Shown one piece after another: positions 25,916 to 34,950 of a stretch of 64,000 nucleotides of DNA. Every line of letters starts with the position of its first letter. The first letter of the stretch is position 1. The translations under genes and the position numbers were made by a program. The notes below the pieces were generated by a model. The model saw only the letters and a program-made list of their open reading frames with translations. It had not been told where the DNA came from and searched no databases. This stretch comes from Desulfosporosinus acidiphilus SJ4 (GTDB taxonomy: Bacteria; Bacillota; Desulfitobacteriia; Desulfitobacteriales; Desulfitobacteriaceae), in the NCBI RefSeq assembly GCF_000255115.2, contig NC_018068.1, positions 1,893,977 through 1,957,976 on the forward strand. The letters are read 5' to 3'.

Positions 25916-26131
25916 ATGAATAACTGGGCTCTAATTATTGCTCTGCTTGTGGGAATAGCATTAGCGATCGTAATTAATCCTCTTAGAATCAAAGGAAATA
26001 TTGCCAAGGCCATTAACGCTGGAGCGATTGGTCACAAACAGTCCTATAGAGATATTTTTGTTATTACCCTTTTGAAGGCAGGAACAGTTTTCCTCCTCAT
26101 TGGGTTACAAAGCATTCTCCACTTTGTCTAA
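25916..26131 (+). CDS. small two-segment membrane protein
   Basis: 71 residues with two hydrophobic stretches: WALIIALLVGIALAIVINPLRI (4-25) and FVITLLKAGTVFLLIGLQSIL (47-68), with a polar turn between. No clear RBS precedes the ATG. Sixty bases behind aacS, it may be the last gene of that transcript. Not recognised. Confidence 0.4.
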   Translation: MNNWALIIALLVGIALAIVINPLRIKGNIAKAINAGAIGHKQSYRDIFVITLLKAGTVFLLIGLQSILHFV

Positions 26132-26160
26132 TAATGCATACGGCACTACGGTAAAACAGG

Positions 26161-26188
26161 CCAGGATTTAGTCTAGACTAAATCCTGG
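26161..26188. terminator. perfect palindrome between convergent genes
   Basis: CCAGGATTTAGTCTAGACTAAATCCTGG, a 14-bp perfect hairpin between the aacS operon and the convergent flavoprotein genes; likely works in both directions. Confidence 0.7.
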
Positions 26189-26218
26189 TCTTAAGTTGCT
26201 ATGATCGCAGCAATAGCT

Positions 26219-26905
26219 CTATTCGTTTAACTGGTACGGTTTCTTATAAAGATCTTTTTTATGCAGCTTATTTTTGTGAGCCATTGTAATCCAGCCCTTG
26301 TTACCCATGAAAAAGTAAAGGTGCCTTGAAAATGGGAAATTGACGCCAATATAAATAGAATCCGTCGTTGTTGAATTCTTATGTTGAATATCTGCTGCCA
26401 TAGAGGAAAAAGCGGACTTAAGTTTTTGTACGGCTTTTTTCATAAAAGGCGCATCTTTGGCGGCAAACATCATGGCGCCCCCACCGATGAGAACGCCGAA
26501 ACGGAACTCTGCGTCCAGATGTTGGCTGAAACTCTTGATAATTCTGACAGCCTCTAGATTTATTTCCGGTTCGGGAAACCCACAATTAACAATAGTATAT
26601 ATTTTTACATTTTTTTTGGCGATCCCGCTGGAAGTGTAATAATTATGGTAATCAACTAAAAATCGAGTTAACATGCCTGGCATGCAAAAATAGTAAAGAG
26701 GAAATGAAATAATGATGATATCAGCTCTGGCAAGCGTTTCAAAATCTTCCGTAAGGTTATGGGTTAAGAAGCTTTTTCTGACGTCTATAAATGTTTTACT
26801 AAACAGATCAGAATTAATTTCGCTTCCCGCCATTTCCAGGAATTTTCTGGAGACTGATTGTTCGTTGATTTTAGGGCTGGCGCTGACTAAAACGACATTC
26901 TTCAC
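26219..26905 (-). CDS. flavodoxin-fold NAD(P)H oxidoreductase
   Basis: 228 residues. VVLVSASPKINEQSVSRKFLE is the FMN-phosphate loop of the flavodoxin-like fold; then DIIIISFPLYYFCMPGMLTRFL and YTIVNCGFPEPE with GVLIGGGAMMF give the other FMN contacts. It is the second gene of a two-gene unit, its start overlapping the end of the gene before by 4 bases. The pair is divergent from a TetR regulator and probably under its control. The electron acceptor is unknown; such reductases act on quinones, nitro or azo compounds. Confidence 0.8.
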   Translation of the reverse strand: MKNVVLVSASPKINEQSVSRKFLEMAGSEINSDLFSKTFIDVRKSFLTHNLTEDFETLARADIIIISFPLYYFCMPGMLTRFLVDYHNYYTSSGIAKKNVKIYTIVNCGFPEPEINLEAVRIIKSFSQHLDAEFRFGVLIGGGAMMFAAKDAPFMKKAVQKLKSAFSSMAADIQHKNSTTTDSIYIGVNFPFSRHLYFFMGNKGWITMAHKNKLHKKDLYKKPYQLNE

Positions 26906-27462
26906 AGCAGTCCACCTAACCTTCCAAGTTCCATTTTATTTAAGGCCATGATTGTGTTTTCAGTTGGTTCTTGATAGATCAGGACTTCAATACTTCTGCG
27001 GTGTTTTTTTGTTACATCGATGAAAAGTTGTTTATCCTCTTCGGAAGTCTCCTCTCCGTAACCGATGATAATCTGACCGGGGTAGGTATCATATCGAGGT
27101 GGATGCATCGTAGAACCATCAGGTCTTGTTTCGAAAAATGGCAACATATTTGGTAAACCTCTATCAATAACATTTTTGAAAGTTGGGCTGAACTGCCCAA
27201 AGATGATTGGGCTGAGATAAATAACTACGTCGCTGTTCATTATACTTCGGTTGATTTGGGTCATCCGGTCGTTGATAACACATTCCCCAGGTTTTTTGAT
27301 CCAGCAACCAAAGCAACCCTTACAAAAGGTCAGGTTTTCCGCACTCAGTTCCATCAACTCTAACTCAAACCCTTTTTGTTTCAAGAACTTACCCGTTAAA
27401 TCATTTAGACCTTGATAGGTTCTGGTCATATATTCCTGATCCGAAATCAATAAGGCTTTCAT
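26902..27462 (-). CDS. flavodoxin-fold oxidoreductase with Cys motif
   Basis: 186 residues from the ATG at 27462 (GGGAG 8 bases before). MKALLISDQEYMTRTYQGLNDLT is the FMN loop; FCKGCFGCWIKKPGECVINDRM has the CxxCxxCWxxxPGxC pattern of the NADPH-dependent FMN reductase/iron-sulfur flavoprotein group; VVIYLSPIIFGQFSPTFKNVIDR completes the fold. The cysteines may hold a cluster or simply be redox-active. First gene of the unit, with a good promoter overlapped by TetR operators. Confidence 0.8.
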   Translation of the reverse strand: MKALLISDQEYMTRTYQGLNDLTGKFLKQKGFELELMELSAENLTFCKGCFGCWIKKPGECVINDRMTQINRSIMNSDVVIYLSPIIFGQFSPTFKNVIDRGLPNMLPFFETRPDGSTMHPPRYDTYPGQIIIGYGEETSEEDKQLFIDVTKKHRRSIEVLIYQEPTENTIMALNKMELGRLGGLL

Positions 27463-27482
27463 TAAATTCACTCCCTATCGAA

Positions 27483-27537
27483 TTATGTTTACAGTGTCAA
27501 CATAATAATAGCACGCAATGTTTACAATGTAAACATT
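27483..27537. promoter_or_regulatory. two TetR operators and minus-strand promoter
   Basis: Two copies of one palindrome: 27517-27537 (AATGTTTACA-A-TGTAAACATT, perfect) and 27483-27505 (TTATGTTTACA-G-TGTCAACATAA, one mismatch pair). On the minus strand TTTACA (27533-27528), 17 bases and TATTAT (27510-27505) form a promoter whose -35 lies inside the first operator. The TetR -10 (TATAAT, 27552-27557) is just outside. Repression of the flavoprotein pair by the adjacent TetR protein is inferred. Confidence 0.8.
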
Positions 27538-27589
27538 ATATTATCTTGTGGTATAATAGAGTTATGTTTGTTGAGAGGAAGTATAGTGA

Positions 27590-28198
27590 GTGTCAAACGA
27601 AAATTATCATCATGAAAATTTGAAGGCGGAATTGATCAAAAAAGGTTTAAAGCTTTTGGATGGAGAAGGGTATGAAAACTTTTCGTTGCGCAAGGTGGCG
27701 AAAGCCTGCGGTGTAAGCCACACCGCACCGTACAGGCATTTTGATAGTAAGGACGATCTAATCATGGCAATTGCTGTCGAAGCTCAGCATAAATTTAACC
27801 AATGCCTTGTGGAAGCTGTTAATAAATATCCGAACGATAATAAAAGCCAGCTTAAAGAAATGGGTTACTCTTATGTGAGGTTCTTTGTTGAAAATCCGGA
27901 ATATTTACGACTTTTTTTCCTAAGTGATTTCGCAAATAATATTAAAAAGATTAATCACGTAACATGTATAAAAGATGATCAACCTTTCAATACGTTTTAT
28001 GAGGCGATCGAACGCTGCCAAGCGGAGATTCAAAACAGAGAGGCTGACAGCGTTGACCTAAATGCATTGGCATTGTCCTGCTGGGGTTTGGTGCACGGTA
28101 TGGCCATCTTAATTGCCAAAAAGGATTTTCCTTATGATGGTGATTATCTGGAACTTGTCAGAAAGATACTTTGGGGCGGAACGTTCCTGAACTTATAG
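27590..28198 (+). CDS. TetR/AcrR-family transcriptional regulator
   Basis: 202 residues. The N-terminal DNA-binding domain is clear: KAELIKKGLKLLDGEGYENFSLRKVAKACGVSHTAPYRHFDSKDDLIMAIA. The C-terminal ligand domain (TetR_C33-like, ending ALALSCWGLVHGMAILIAKK) is typical of the subgroup that faces flavin reductases. It is divergent from the two flavoprotein genes and shares the 120-base region with two matching operators, so it probably represses them and itself. The inducer is unknown. Confidence 0.9.
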   Translation: MSNENYHHENLKAELIKKGLKLLDGEGYENFSLRKVAKACGVSHTAPYRHFDSKDDLIMAIAVEAQHKFNQCLVEAVNKYPNDNKSQLKEMGYSYVRFFVENPEYLRLFFLSDFANNIKKINHVTCIKDDQPFNTFYEAIERCQAEIQNREADSVDLNALALSCWGLVHGMAILIAKKDFPYDGDYLELVRKILWGGTFLNL

Positions 28199-28596
28199 AA
28201 GGTTAGCCGGTCAGGAACGTATTATTAAAGATATTGATTATTCTAACCCGGGTGCAGTGAGAGGAGAAATTTACGGAGCGTTTATGGACGCTCTTTTTTG
28301 CGTTCTTATTGCAGGAAAAATAGGATAATTGTGGAATTAGTACGACATGATGAAATGCCAAATGAAGCACTCTGGGAGCTGAAGTCAGATATTTCTGACG
28401 ACTATTATGAGATGTTCTGTTTTCAAGGACTTACTAAGGTTTGAGTGAATTGAGTTAAAGAAAGAAGAGAGGTGAGTGATGTGGTAACACGTTAAGAAAC
28501 TCGTCCGCATATTCTGATAGGGAGGAGTAGACAGGTATGAGACCCCGGGGAGTCAGGGGATATACTCCTAATTATATTTAGGAAGAAGGGTGAAAA
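28199..28596 (+). other. intergenic stretch with terminator and folded leader
   Basis: It holds a terminator (28276-28299: GAGCGT/ACGCTC then six T), a 37-codon frame near 28331 (VELVRHDEMPNEALWELK...) that looks like a gene scrap, and a leader before the next gene with GGAGTA (28524-28529) and TACTCC (28563-28568) closing a stem around GACCCCGGGGAGTC. The leader might be a cis-regulatory RNA; I do not match it to a class. Confidence 0.45.
28276..28299 (+). terminator. rho-independent terminator after tetR
   Basis: GAGCGT / ACGCTC around TTATGG, then six T. Confidence 0.7.
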
Positions 28597-29742
28597 ATGA
28601 AATTTGGCAGGAAACCGTTTATCCCCAATGAAAAAGATCTACTCTACCGCAATTATCGAAGAACAGCACTACCACCTATCCCACCTTCTTTCGGACACCA
28701 AAACTTAATAAGTGACTGGGGGCTGCTTGGTAACGATACTGTTGGAGATTGCGTTATTGCAGGAGCTGACCACGAAACAATGCTTTGGACAGCGGAAGGA
28801 AGTGTAGAGGCATCCTTTACCGCAGCAAATGCCATGAGCGATTATAGTGCGATAACTGGATATAACCCTAATGATCCCAATACCGACCAGGGAACAGAGG
28901 TTAGGACTGCTTTGCAATATCGCCAAAAGACTGGAATGATTGATGCAGGTGGTAATAGGCACAAGATTGCAGTTTATTTGTTATTAGACCACTCGAATCT
29001 GTTGAATGAATTGCTTGAAGCCGTATATCTTTTTAGTGCTGTCGGTATTGGTATTAATTTTCCTGACAGTGCTATGGAGCAGTTTAACAATGGTCAACCA
29101 TGGAGCGTGGTACAGGGTTCTCAAATTGAAGGGGGTCACTATGTTCCTGTGGTTGGATATGATGGCTCATATATTTATTGTGTAACTTGGGGACGAGTAC
29201 AGAAAATGACGGTTGATTTTTTAAAAACTTACTGTGAGGAAGCCTGGGCTATACTTAGTCAGGAGTTTCTCAATGGTAAGGGAGTATCACCAGAAGGGTT
29301 TGATTTTGCACAGCTACAGGCGGATTTAGCAGCCATCACCGGTACGCCAATACCGGCACCTGTCTCTTTGAGTTCAATTTCCCTTTTGCCAACAACCTTA
29401 AACCTTATGGCTGAACAATCCGGAACAATTTCCGTTGCGGCACATTATTCAGATGGCAGCTCAAAAGACGTTTCGCAGTTAGTAACCTATAGTACCGCTG
29501 CCACTGACGCCTTATCTTTCCAGGGAAACACAATCACCTCATTGCAGAATGTTTCTGATCAATATAATGTCACTGTAAGCTATCAAGGTATTGATACTGC
29601 GCTCGTCGTTAAAGTTAGTACGAATCCGAATCCAAAGCAAACGTACGATTTGAAAGTATGTAATTTGGAGAGGGCAAAGGCTGATGCCCTGATGACTTTT
29701 TTAAGAATTATTGGATTTACGGTGGTCGAAGAACTACAGTAA
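28597..29742 (+). CDS. papain-like protein with Ig-like C-terminal domain
   Basis: 381 residues, no signal peptide. LLGNDTVGDCVIAGADHETMLW (residues about 45-67) with Cys in GDC and, later, GGHYVPVVGYDGSYIYCVTWG (His) resemble the Cys-His pair of papain/C39-like folds. The middle (residues about 255-350) is a bacterial Ig-like (Big2-type) domain: LLPTTLNLMAEQSGTISVAAHYSDGSSKDVS. The last 35 residues form a short alpha-beta tail. Such proteins occur in phage and exported gene sets. A peptidase or binding role is inferred. Confidence 0.65.
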   Translation: MKFGRKPFIPNEKDLLYRNYRRTALPPIPPSFGHQNLISDWGLLGNDTVGDCVIAGADHETMLWTAEGSVEASFTAANAMSDYSAITGYNPNDPNTDQGTEVRTALQYRQKTGMIDAGGNRHKIAVYLLLDHSNLLNELLEAVYLFSAVGIGINFPDSAMEQFNNGQPWSVVQGSQIEGGHYVPVVGYDGSYIYCVTWGRVQKMTVDFLKTYCEEAWAILSQEFLNGKGVSPEGFDFAQLQADLAAITGTPIPAPVSLSSISLLPTTLNLMAEQSGTISVAAHYSDGSSKDVSQLVTYSTAATDALSFQGNTITSLQNVSDQYNVTVSYQGIDTALVVKVSTNPNPKQTYDLKVCNLERAKADALMTFLRIIGFTVVEELQ

Positions 29743-29773
29743 TCGGAGAACTTCAGATTTAAGAAGCTATGAA

Positions 29774-29805
29774 AAGGCCCTAAATTCAAGGGCCTTAACT
29801 TTTTG
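29774..29805 (+). terminator. rho-independent terminator
   Basis: AAGGCCCT / AGGGCCTT around AAATTCA, then AACTTTTTG. Confidence 0.75.
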
Positions 29806-29986
29806 TTAAAGGTTCAGCTTTTGGGGAAATGAAAACTCAGCGCATTGGCAATCCTTCGGCAATCTTTCGGAGCGGGAATGAGTGGCGGTTGACTGTGGTA
29901 GACCCGAAATCAGTAACTGGCAAGAGATAGAGACCTAGAGACTGTGAGAGTAGGTTTAAGGTATGAGAGTAGTTGGAGGCAGTAGT

Positions 29987-30796
29987 TTAGAGTCCTAGTA
30001 GTATTCGGGCTTCTGAGGGACTAGCTACTGGGCGCTCTAAGCTTTGGGCAAGGGAAACTAAACGCTCTACGAGAGGTGTATTTCCCTCTGCGAGAACTCC
30101 TTTGCGATAATAAATGTTGTCCTCAAATCCGGTGCGAACATGTCCGCCAAGAATAATGCCGAGAGTGTTCATGGGTAGTTGATGTTTGCCGATACCGGAA
30201 ATGGTCCAAGTTGAAGCAGGAGGGATTAGATCAAGAAGAAAGAGAAGATTTTTCGCGGTTGCGGGCATTCCTCCGGGAACTCCTAAGACAAAATTGAAGT
30301 GAATAGGTTCATGAAGCAGGCCTAACTCTCTGAGATTTAAGGCGTTTTGGATCATTCCCGCTTCAAAGACTTCAATTTCCGGTTTTACGTGATAGTTTTG
30401 GCAAGCGAGGGCAAATTCGCGCACCATCGGTAAAGGATTACTGAAAACATCCTCTCCGAAGTTTACACTTCCTGTACTTAAAGAAGCCATTTCCGGCGCC
30501 AAGGTGACAGGTTGAATTCGTTCCTCAGCAGTCATCCCAGCCGCTCCTCCGGTGGATACCTGAATGATGAGATCTGTTTCGGCTTGAATATAGTCAACTG
30601 CCTCTGCGAAAAGTTCTTTATTTTGAGTTGGATTGCCGATGGAGTCACGCATGTGCAGATGGACGATGGAAGCGCCCGCAGCCCATGCTTTTTTTGCTTC
30701 GTCAGCAATTTCGCGCGGCGAAAGGGGAAGGAAGGGTGTTTGTTTACGTGTTACTTCAGCGCCGACGAGAGCGGCGGTAATAATGAGCTTTTCCAT
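29987..30796 (-). CDS. kce: 3-keto-5-aminohexanoate cleavage enzyme
   Basis: 269 residues, the family length. LIITAALVGAEVTRKQTPFLPLSP, SIVHLHMRD (metal HxH), QVSTGG, EIEVFEAGMI and GGHVRTGFEDN are the landmarks of Kce in the BKACE family, a zinc enzyme. It joins 3-keto-5-aminohexanoate with acetyl-CoA to give 3-aminobutyryl-CoA and acetoacetate, the fifth step of lysine fermentation. It is the last gene of the minus-strand lysine operon, 122 bases after kal. Confidence 0.93.
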   Translation of the reverse strand: MEKLIITAALVGAEVTRKQTPFLPLSPREIADEAKKAWAAGASIVHLHMRDSIGNPTQNKELFAEAVDYIQAETDLIIQVSTGGAAGMTAEERIQPVTLAPEMASLSTGSVNFGEDVFSNPLPMVREFALACQNYHVKPEIEVFEAGMIQNALNLRELGLLHEPIHFNFVLGVPGGMPATAKNLLFLLDLIPPASTWTISGIGKHQLPMNTLGIILGGHVRTGFEDNIYYRKGVLAEGNTPLVERLVSLAQSLERPVASPSEARILLGL

Positions 30797-30918
30797 AGTT
30801 ATCTCATTACCTCCTCAAAATTGCAGTGAACATAGCGATGACTGAGGCATCATCCGTTGGTTGGCGCATGACTGCCTCAGCCTGACAGCGGTCTTCATGT
30901 GTCATAGCCTCTTCAGGG

Positions 30919-31317
30919 TTAGGAACGCTGAGGTGGGGAAAAACGCTGTTTATCTTTAGGAACCATGCAGGTGCCTGTGGCTCGGCAGACGAGAACGGGT
31001 TCGCTAAGAATTTCGGCAGCGGAGTCACTTCCGGGGAGGGGAGAGATCACCTTTTTCGCTTCAAAGCGCATCTTGCGCGATGTGTTTCCGTAGTCGGTAA
31101 TGACCCCTGTCGCTTCGATATAATCTCCGGCGAAGACGGGGGCCAGAAACTCGATATTGTCGTAGGCTACAAAGAGACCTTCATCTCCATCTGTATAAAT
31201 GAGTAATTCGGTAGCCACATCTCCAAAAAGGGCGAGCATATGCGCCCCGTCCACTAAACCACCGCCATAGTGGGCATCCGCGGAACTAATGCGCAAACGA
31301 AGTTTGCTTTCGTACAT
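30919..31317 (-). CDS. kal: 3-aminobutyryl-CoA ammonia lyase
   Basis: 132 residues from ATG 31317 (AGGAG 8 bases before); longer starts run into the kamE gap and have no RBS. It begins [38 protein letters not shown] and has [23 protein letters not shown], a small hotdog fold as in Kal. It removes ammonia from 3-aminobutyryl-CoA to give crotonyl-CoA, which enters butyrate formation or beta-oxidation enzymes elsewhere. Between kamE and kce. Confidence 0.9.
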   Translation of the reverse strand: MYESKLRLRISSADAHYGGGLVDGAHMLALFGDVATELLIYTDGDEGLFVAYDNIEFLAPVFAGDYIEATGVITDYGNTSRKMRFEAKKVISPLPGSDSAAEILSEPVLVCRATGTCMVPKDKQRFSPPQRS

Positions 31318-31405
31318 AGTTATCACTCCTCGTATCATTAATTTACTTCCTGCCCCACGAGTCCAAAAAACTAACGGAACGTGGGGTATATTGAAAAACC
31401 TCAGG

Positions 31406-32149
31406 TTAACTGCGAGCCAGTACTCTATCCAGAATAAAGCTTGCAACATCCTCGGCATAGGTACCTGTTCCGAATCCGGCATCATAGCCTAGTTCTTTAG
31501 CGAGTTCATAGTTGATCCTTGGTCCTCCGGCAATCAGAAGGTAGCGTGTGCGCAGTCCTTCAAGTTCAAGAAGTTCAACCATGCGGGTTAGATTGCGGAG
31601 ATGGATGTCTTTCTGGGTAACCACTTGAGAGATTAGGATGGCATCCGCGGAGACTTCGTGAGCTTTCATAAGTAATTCTTCACAAGAGACCTGTGCCCCA
31701 AGATTGAAAGCGTTTATTTCGTGGTAACTTTCCAGCCCTTTATGCCCGTTATAGCCTTTCATATTCATAATCGCATCGATTCCGACTGTATGGGCGTCAC
31801 TTTCGATGCAGGCCCCTACTACGACGAGTTTGCGGCCCAGCTGAGTGCGGATACGCTTTTCTATTTCTGGCTTTTCGAGATGCTCATGTGAAAGCTTGGG
31901 GACTTCAATTTCACTGAAATCGACACTGACAGGAGAACGTGCATAAAGTACAAAGAAGCTAAAGCCTTCTCCCAGATCAACAGTGTGCACGATTTTCGGG
32001 TCTTGAAAACCACTTTTCAGCGCCCATCGCCGAACAGCTTCTTGTGCTTCTTCACCAAAAGGGACGGGTAAGGTTAAGGACAGTTGGACGATGCCATCGT
32101 CAAGGGTATCTCCATAGGGACGAACTTGAGATAGATCAAGTTTTGACAT
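31406..32149 (-). CDS. kamE: lysine 5,6-aminomutase beta subunit
   Basis: 247 residues from ATG 32149 (AGGTG 7 bases upstream). [10 protein letters not shown] at 116-125 supplies the cobalamin-ligand His (DxHxxG), and [16 protein letters not shown] holds the lysines near the pyridoxal-phosphate site. [33 protein letters not shown] closes the B12 domain. With KamD it moves the terminal amino group of beta-lysine (or D-lysine) from C6 to C5 by radical chemistry. It starts 14 bases inside kamD, so the subunits are coupled. Confidence 0.95.
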   Translation of the reverse strand: MSKLDLSQVRPYGDTLDDGIVQLSLTLPVPFGEEAQEAVRRWALKSGFQDPKIVHTVDLGEGFSFFVLYARSPVSVDFSEIEVPKLSHEHLEKPEIEKRIRTQLGRKLVVVGACIESDAHTVGIDAIMNMKGYNGHKGLESYHEINAFNLGAQVSCEELLMKAHEVSADAILISQVVTQKDIHLRNLTRMVELLELEGLRTRYLLIAGGPRINYELAKELGYDAGFGTGTYAEDVASFILDRVLARS

Positions 32150-33845
32150 CAAGATCACCTTCTTTGAGGGGGGTTACTGCAAACTTATTAGAACCCATGA
32201 AATCGTTGGAATAATCAGGACTACAGCTGTCTTGGGAATCATGAGCGTTCCGGGGATCGTGAAGGTTTTGAAAGCCCGTGAGGTTGGAGTTGAGAAGAGT
32301 ATTAAAGGGATTTAAGTACTGAGGATGTTTACGGAAAACACCGTCGAGTCCCCGACCTCCTGTTGGTTTTCTGGAGATATCGGCAAACATCCCTTCTTCA
32401 AGGGCAGCGAAAAGACCTTTCTTTTGAATTTCTTCCAGCATGTCAACGGCCTTTTGCAGGGTGGATTGTGCCCGTTGGTGTACTAAGCCATCGGGCGTAA
32501 AGGTTATTTCTTCATGGAAGTGCCCCATGGCTTTGAAAACAAGTTTAGCAGATTCCAGACTGAGAAAACGGTCCTGCATGAGGGGAGTGTGGATAGCTTC
32601 CGTGAGCATCCCTATGAGATGAATGCTTTGCCCGGTTAAGACAGAGGCTGCATTGAAAAGTGTATCTTGAACATGTCCGCGAAAGATATTTCCAGTCATA
32701 TACTTCGTGGGTGGCATGTATTTGATGGGTGAACGGGGAAATATTTCACGAATCAGTTGAGCTTGGGCGATTTCATAAAGAAAGGAATCTGGAATATCCG
32801 GGTCGATTTCCATAGCATGGCCTAAACCTTGCTGTTCTTCAGGAAGACCCGAAAGAAAGGCGAATTGTTCATTGATAAAATTTGAGGCCAAGACAGTGTG
32901 TGCGGCTTCGATGGCTTCAGCGGTGGTCAGATAGTTGTCTTCTCCGGTGTTGATAATGATCCCGGCGAACCCATTAATCAAGCGGGAAAAATACTGATCG
33001 ATGAAGGTGCGCTGCATATTGATGTCCCGAAAGATGATGCCATACATAGAGTCGTTGAGCATGACATCGAGACGTTCTATGGCCCCCATGGCTGCAATTT
33101 CCGGCATGCAGAGTCCGGAACAGTAGTTTGTGAGGCGAATGTAGCGGCCGAGTTCCTGCCCAACTTGGTCTAAGGCTTCACGCATAATGCGGAAGTTTTC
33201 CTGGGTGGCAAATGTGCCGCCAAATCCCTCTGTCGTTGATCCGTAGGGTACATAATCGAGAAGGCTTTGCCCGGTTGAGCGAATGACAGCAATGATATCA
33301 GCTCCTTGACGTGCTGCTGCCCTGGCTTGCAGAACATCTTCATAAATATTGCCTGTCGCTACGATGACGTAGAGATAAGGTTCGGGACCTTCACCTAATG
33401 TGGAAATGAGGTGTTCCCGTGTTTGGCGTTGCTGGAGAATTTGGTTTACTGCGTCTTGAGCGAGGGCAAAGGCTTTTTGGTCGATTTCTTCCTGCGGGAA
33501 AAAGGGAAGATCCGCCAACGATAGCTCATTGCGGCCCAATTGTTCTGCCAGGATCTGAGGCTCTGTCTTATAGTGCAGGCAGGCGTTGGCAATGGCTCGA
33601 GCGGCTCCTTTTTCAAGGAGGTGATGTTCTTTAAGATGATCTATCACGACATTGGGCAAAGGGATACCTTCTGGGTCAACCCCATTAATCCCCAGTAAGC
33701 GGAGAACTGTGCGTTCTACGCTCACCGTGCTATGAGAGAGGATAAGTGGTGTGATTTGCCGAACGATGTTTTTGGCGAGAGTTCTTGCTTTATTGATAAG
33801 CTTAGGATCGAGATGAAGTTTGTTTTTTAGGTAGGGACGAGTCAA
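32136..33845 (-). CDS. kamD: lysine 5,6-aminomutase alpha subunit
   Basis: 569 residues from TTG 33845, because the GGAGGTG RBS overlaps the upstream ATG at 33860. The TIM-barrel subunit shows KLHLDPKLINKARTLAKNI, SVERTVLRLLG, IRSTGQSLLDYVPYGSTTEGFGGTFAT, NSMYGIIFRDINMQRTFIDQYFSR and KYMPPTKYMTGNIFRGH. Known KamD proteins end soon after the GRGLDGV...YLNPF box; here about 50 extra residues follow (rich in N, S and D). It binds substrate with KamE, B12 and PLP. Confidence 0.95.
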   Translation of the reverse strand: MTRPYLKNKLHLDPKLINKARTLAKNIVRQITPLILSHSTVSVERTVLRLLGINGVDPEGIPLPNVVIDHLKEHHLLEKGAARAIANACLHYKTEPQILAEQLGRNELSLADLPFFPQEEIDQKAFALAQDAVNQILQQRQTREHLISTLGEGPEPYLYVIVATGNIYEDVLQARAAARQGADIIAVIRSTGQSLLDYVPYGSTTEGFGGTFATQENFRIMREALDQVGQELGRYIRLTNYCSGLCMPEIAAMGAIERLDVMLNDSMYGIIFRDINMQRTFIDQYFSRLINGFAGIIINTGEDNYLTTAEAIEAAHTVLASNFINEQFAFLSGLPEEQQGLGHAMEIDPDIPDSFLYEIAQAQLIREIFPRSPIKYMPPTKYMTGNIFRGHVQDTLFNAASVLTGQSIHLIGMLTEAIHTPLMQDRFLSLESAKLVFKAMGHFHEEITFTPDGLVHQRAQSTLQKAVDMLEEIQKKGLFAALEEGMFADISRKPTGGRGLDGVFRKHPQYLNPFNTLLNSNLTGFQNLHDPRNAHDSQDSCSPDYSNDFMGSNKFAVTPLKEGDLDVKT

Positions 33846-33870
33846 TAGGACCACCTCCATTCGGTAATAA

Positions 33871-34950
33871 TTAGGGAAGCCACAGATGTTGCTTTTGGAT
33901 GTCTATGAGGGGGACTTTAACCATAGGAAGCAAAGCTTCCGCGAGGAGTTCGGTCGGGATGGGGGTTAAAGGGTGCCAGGGACTTAAGGTGAGCAGGAGT
34001 AGATTCGGGCGCTGCAGAACTTTGACCCTGATCCCTCTGGATTTCAAACCGCTCCATACTTTAGGTGAGAGTAAAATATGGGCAGGGGTTCGAGTTATTA
34101 ATTCTTGGGGCAGACGTCCGGCAGCGCGCAGAGCGAAGTAAATAGAATCTGTGAGAGCTCCTTTTAGATAAAGAATTTCGACTTGGGAGGGAAGTAGGGT
34201 CTTAAGGTCTTGGTTCCAGAGAAATGACGGGAGAGGAAACCAGATCCCTTGGTAGAAGAAGGAGTTATTGTTTACGGGAACATCAAGTTGTGGAGGGTTA
34301 GAAGGGGAACCAACGGAGACTGAATAAGCGGGAAGTTCGAATAATTCAAGGCTATATTGGGTGCGCTCTGCAACCTCTTTTAACGTGTTTCCTAAAGCGG
34401 CACCGGTGCTGAGGATAATCCCGGAACTCAGAATTTCAAGATTGTTAGTGGTTTCAAGTTGAAGGGTACTGTTTAAGGAAATATGAGAAAGGCGATTCAG
34501 TGCTCCATCCACATGTATCTGAGCAGCCCCAAAGTGCCTTAGGCGGGAGATACCTTCAAGGAGTTCGGAGAGGGATGAGGGGCCGGCCATCCGGATATCA
34601 CCCGGGGATGTAATTCTTAAAATAAGCCAGGATCCAAACTGGGGATGGTGGCCCCAACTGTCAAGAATTTCATAATTCTTCGACGTTTCGGAGAGGAAAC
34701 GCTCTGCAGTAAGAACCAGCTGCCCAGGTCGAACTGAGATGGAGGGTTTAGGGTGGTGATAAATAGCATCTTTCGCCTCACCGTCATACCCGATTGAGGT
34801 CAGCCCGAGGGTTCTATCCTCAAACAAGTCATTGACGGCGTTTAACGCTGTGGTTTTTCCCGCATTCTTAACGAGCCCGGCAAAAATTAAGTTGGAAAAC
34901 ATGGAGAGTCGGGAGCGGAGCTCAGTTTTCCAGGCCTTGGACTTAGGCAT
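33871..34950 (-). CDS. kamB: P-loop protein, likely aminomutase reactivase KamB
   Basis: About 359 residues if it starts at ATG 34950, whose ATGCCTAA overlaps the kdd stop; ATGs at 34971 and 34962 are alternatives. Walker A is LIFAGLVKNAGKTTALNAV near the start; the rest is a long alpha-beta region with no metabolic motif. KamB of known lysine clusters is a P-loop protein of about this size that, together with KamC (MutS-like), restores inactivated 5,6-aminomutase. Position between kdd and kamD supports KamB. No KamC gene is present here. Confidence 0.65.
   Translation of the reverse strand: MPKSKAWKTELRSRLSMFSNLIFAGLVKNAGKTTALNAVNDLFEDRTLGLTSIGYDGEAKDAIYHHPKPSISVRPGQLVLTAERFLSETSKNYEILDSWGHHPQFGSWLILRITSPGDIRMAGPSSLSELLEGISRLRHFGAAQIHVDGALNRLSHISLNSTLQLETTNNLEILSSGIILSTGAALGNTLKEVAERTQYSLELFELPAYSVSVGSPSNPPQLDVPVNNNSFFYQGIWFPLPSFLWNQDLKTLLPSQVEILYLKGALTDSIYFALRAAGRLPQELITRTPAHILLSPKVWSGLKSRGIRVKVLQRPNLLLLTLSPWHPLTPIPTELLAEALLPMVKVPLIDIQKQHLWLP

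Noticed and set aside
28524-28568. T-box riboswitch before the papain-like gene
   Set aside because: Only a short GAGTAGACAGG similarity; no specifier loop, no TGGNACCGCG antiterminator, and the gene is not an amino-acid gene.
30807-31028. 73-codon minus-strand frame between kce and kal
   Set aside because: It overlaps the end of kal in another frame; its codon pattern is a shadow.
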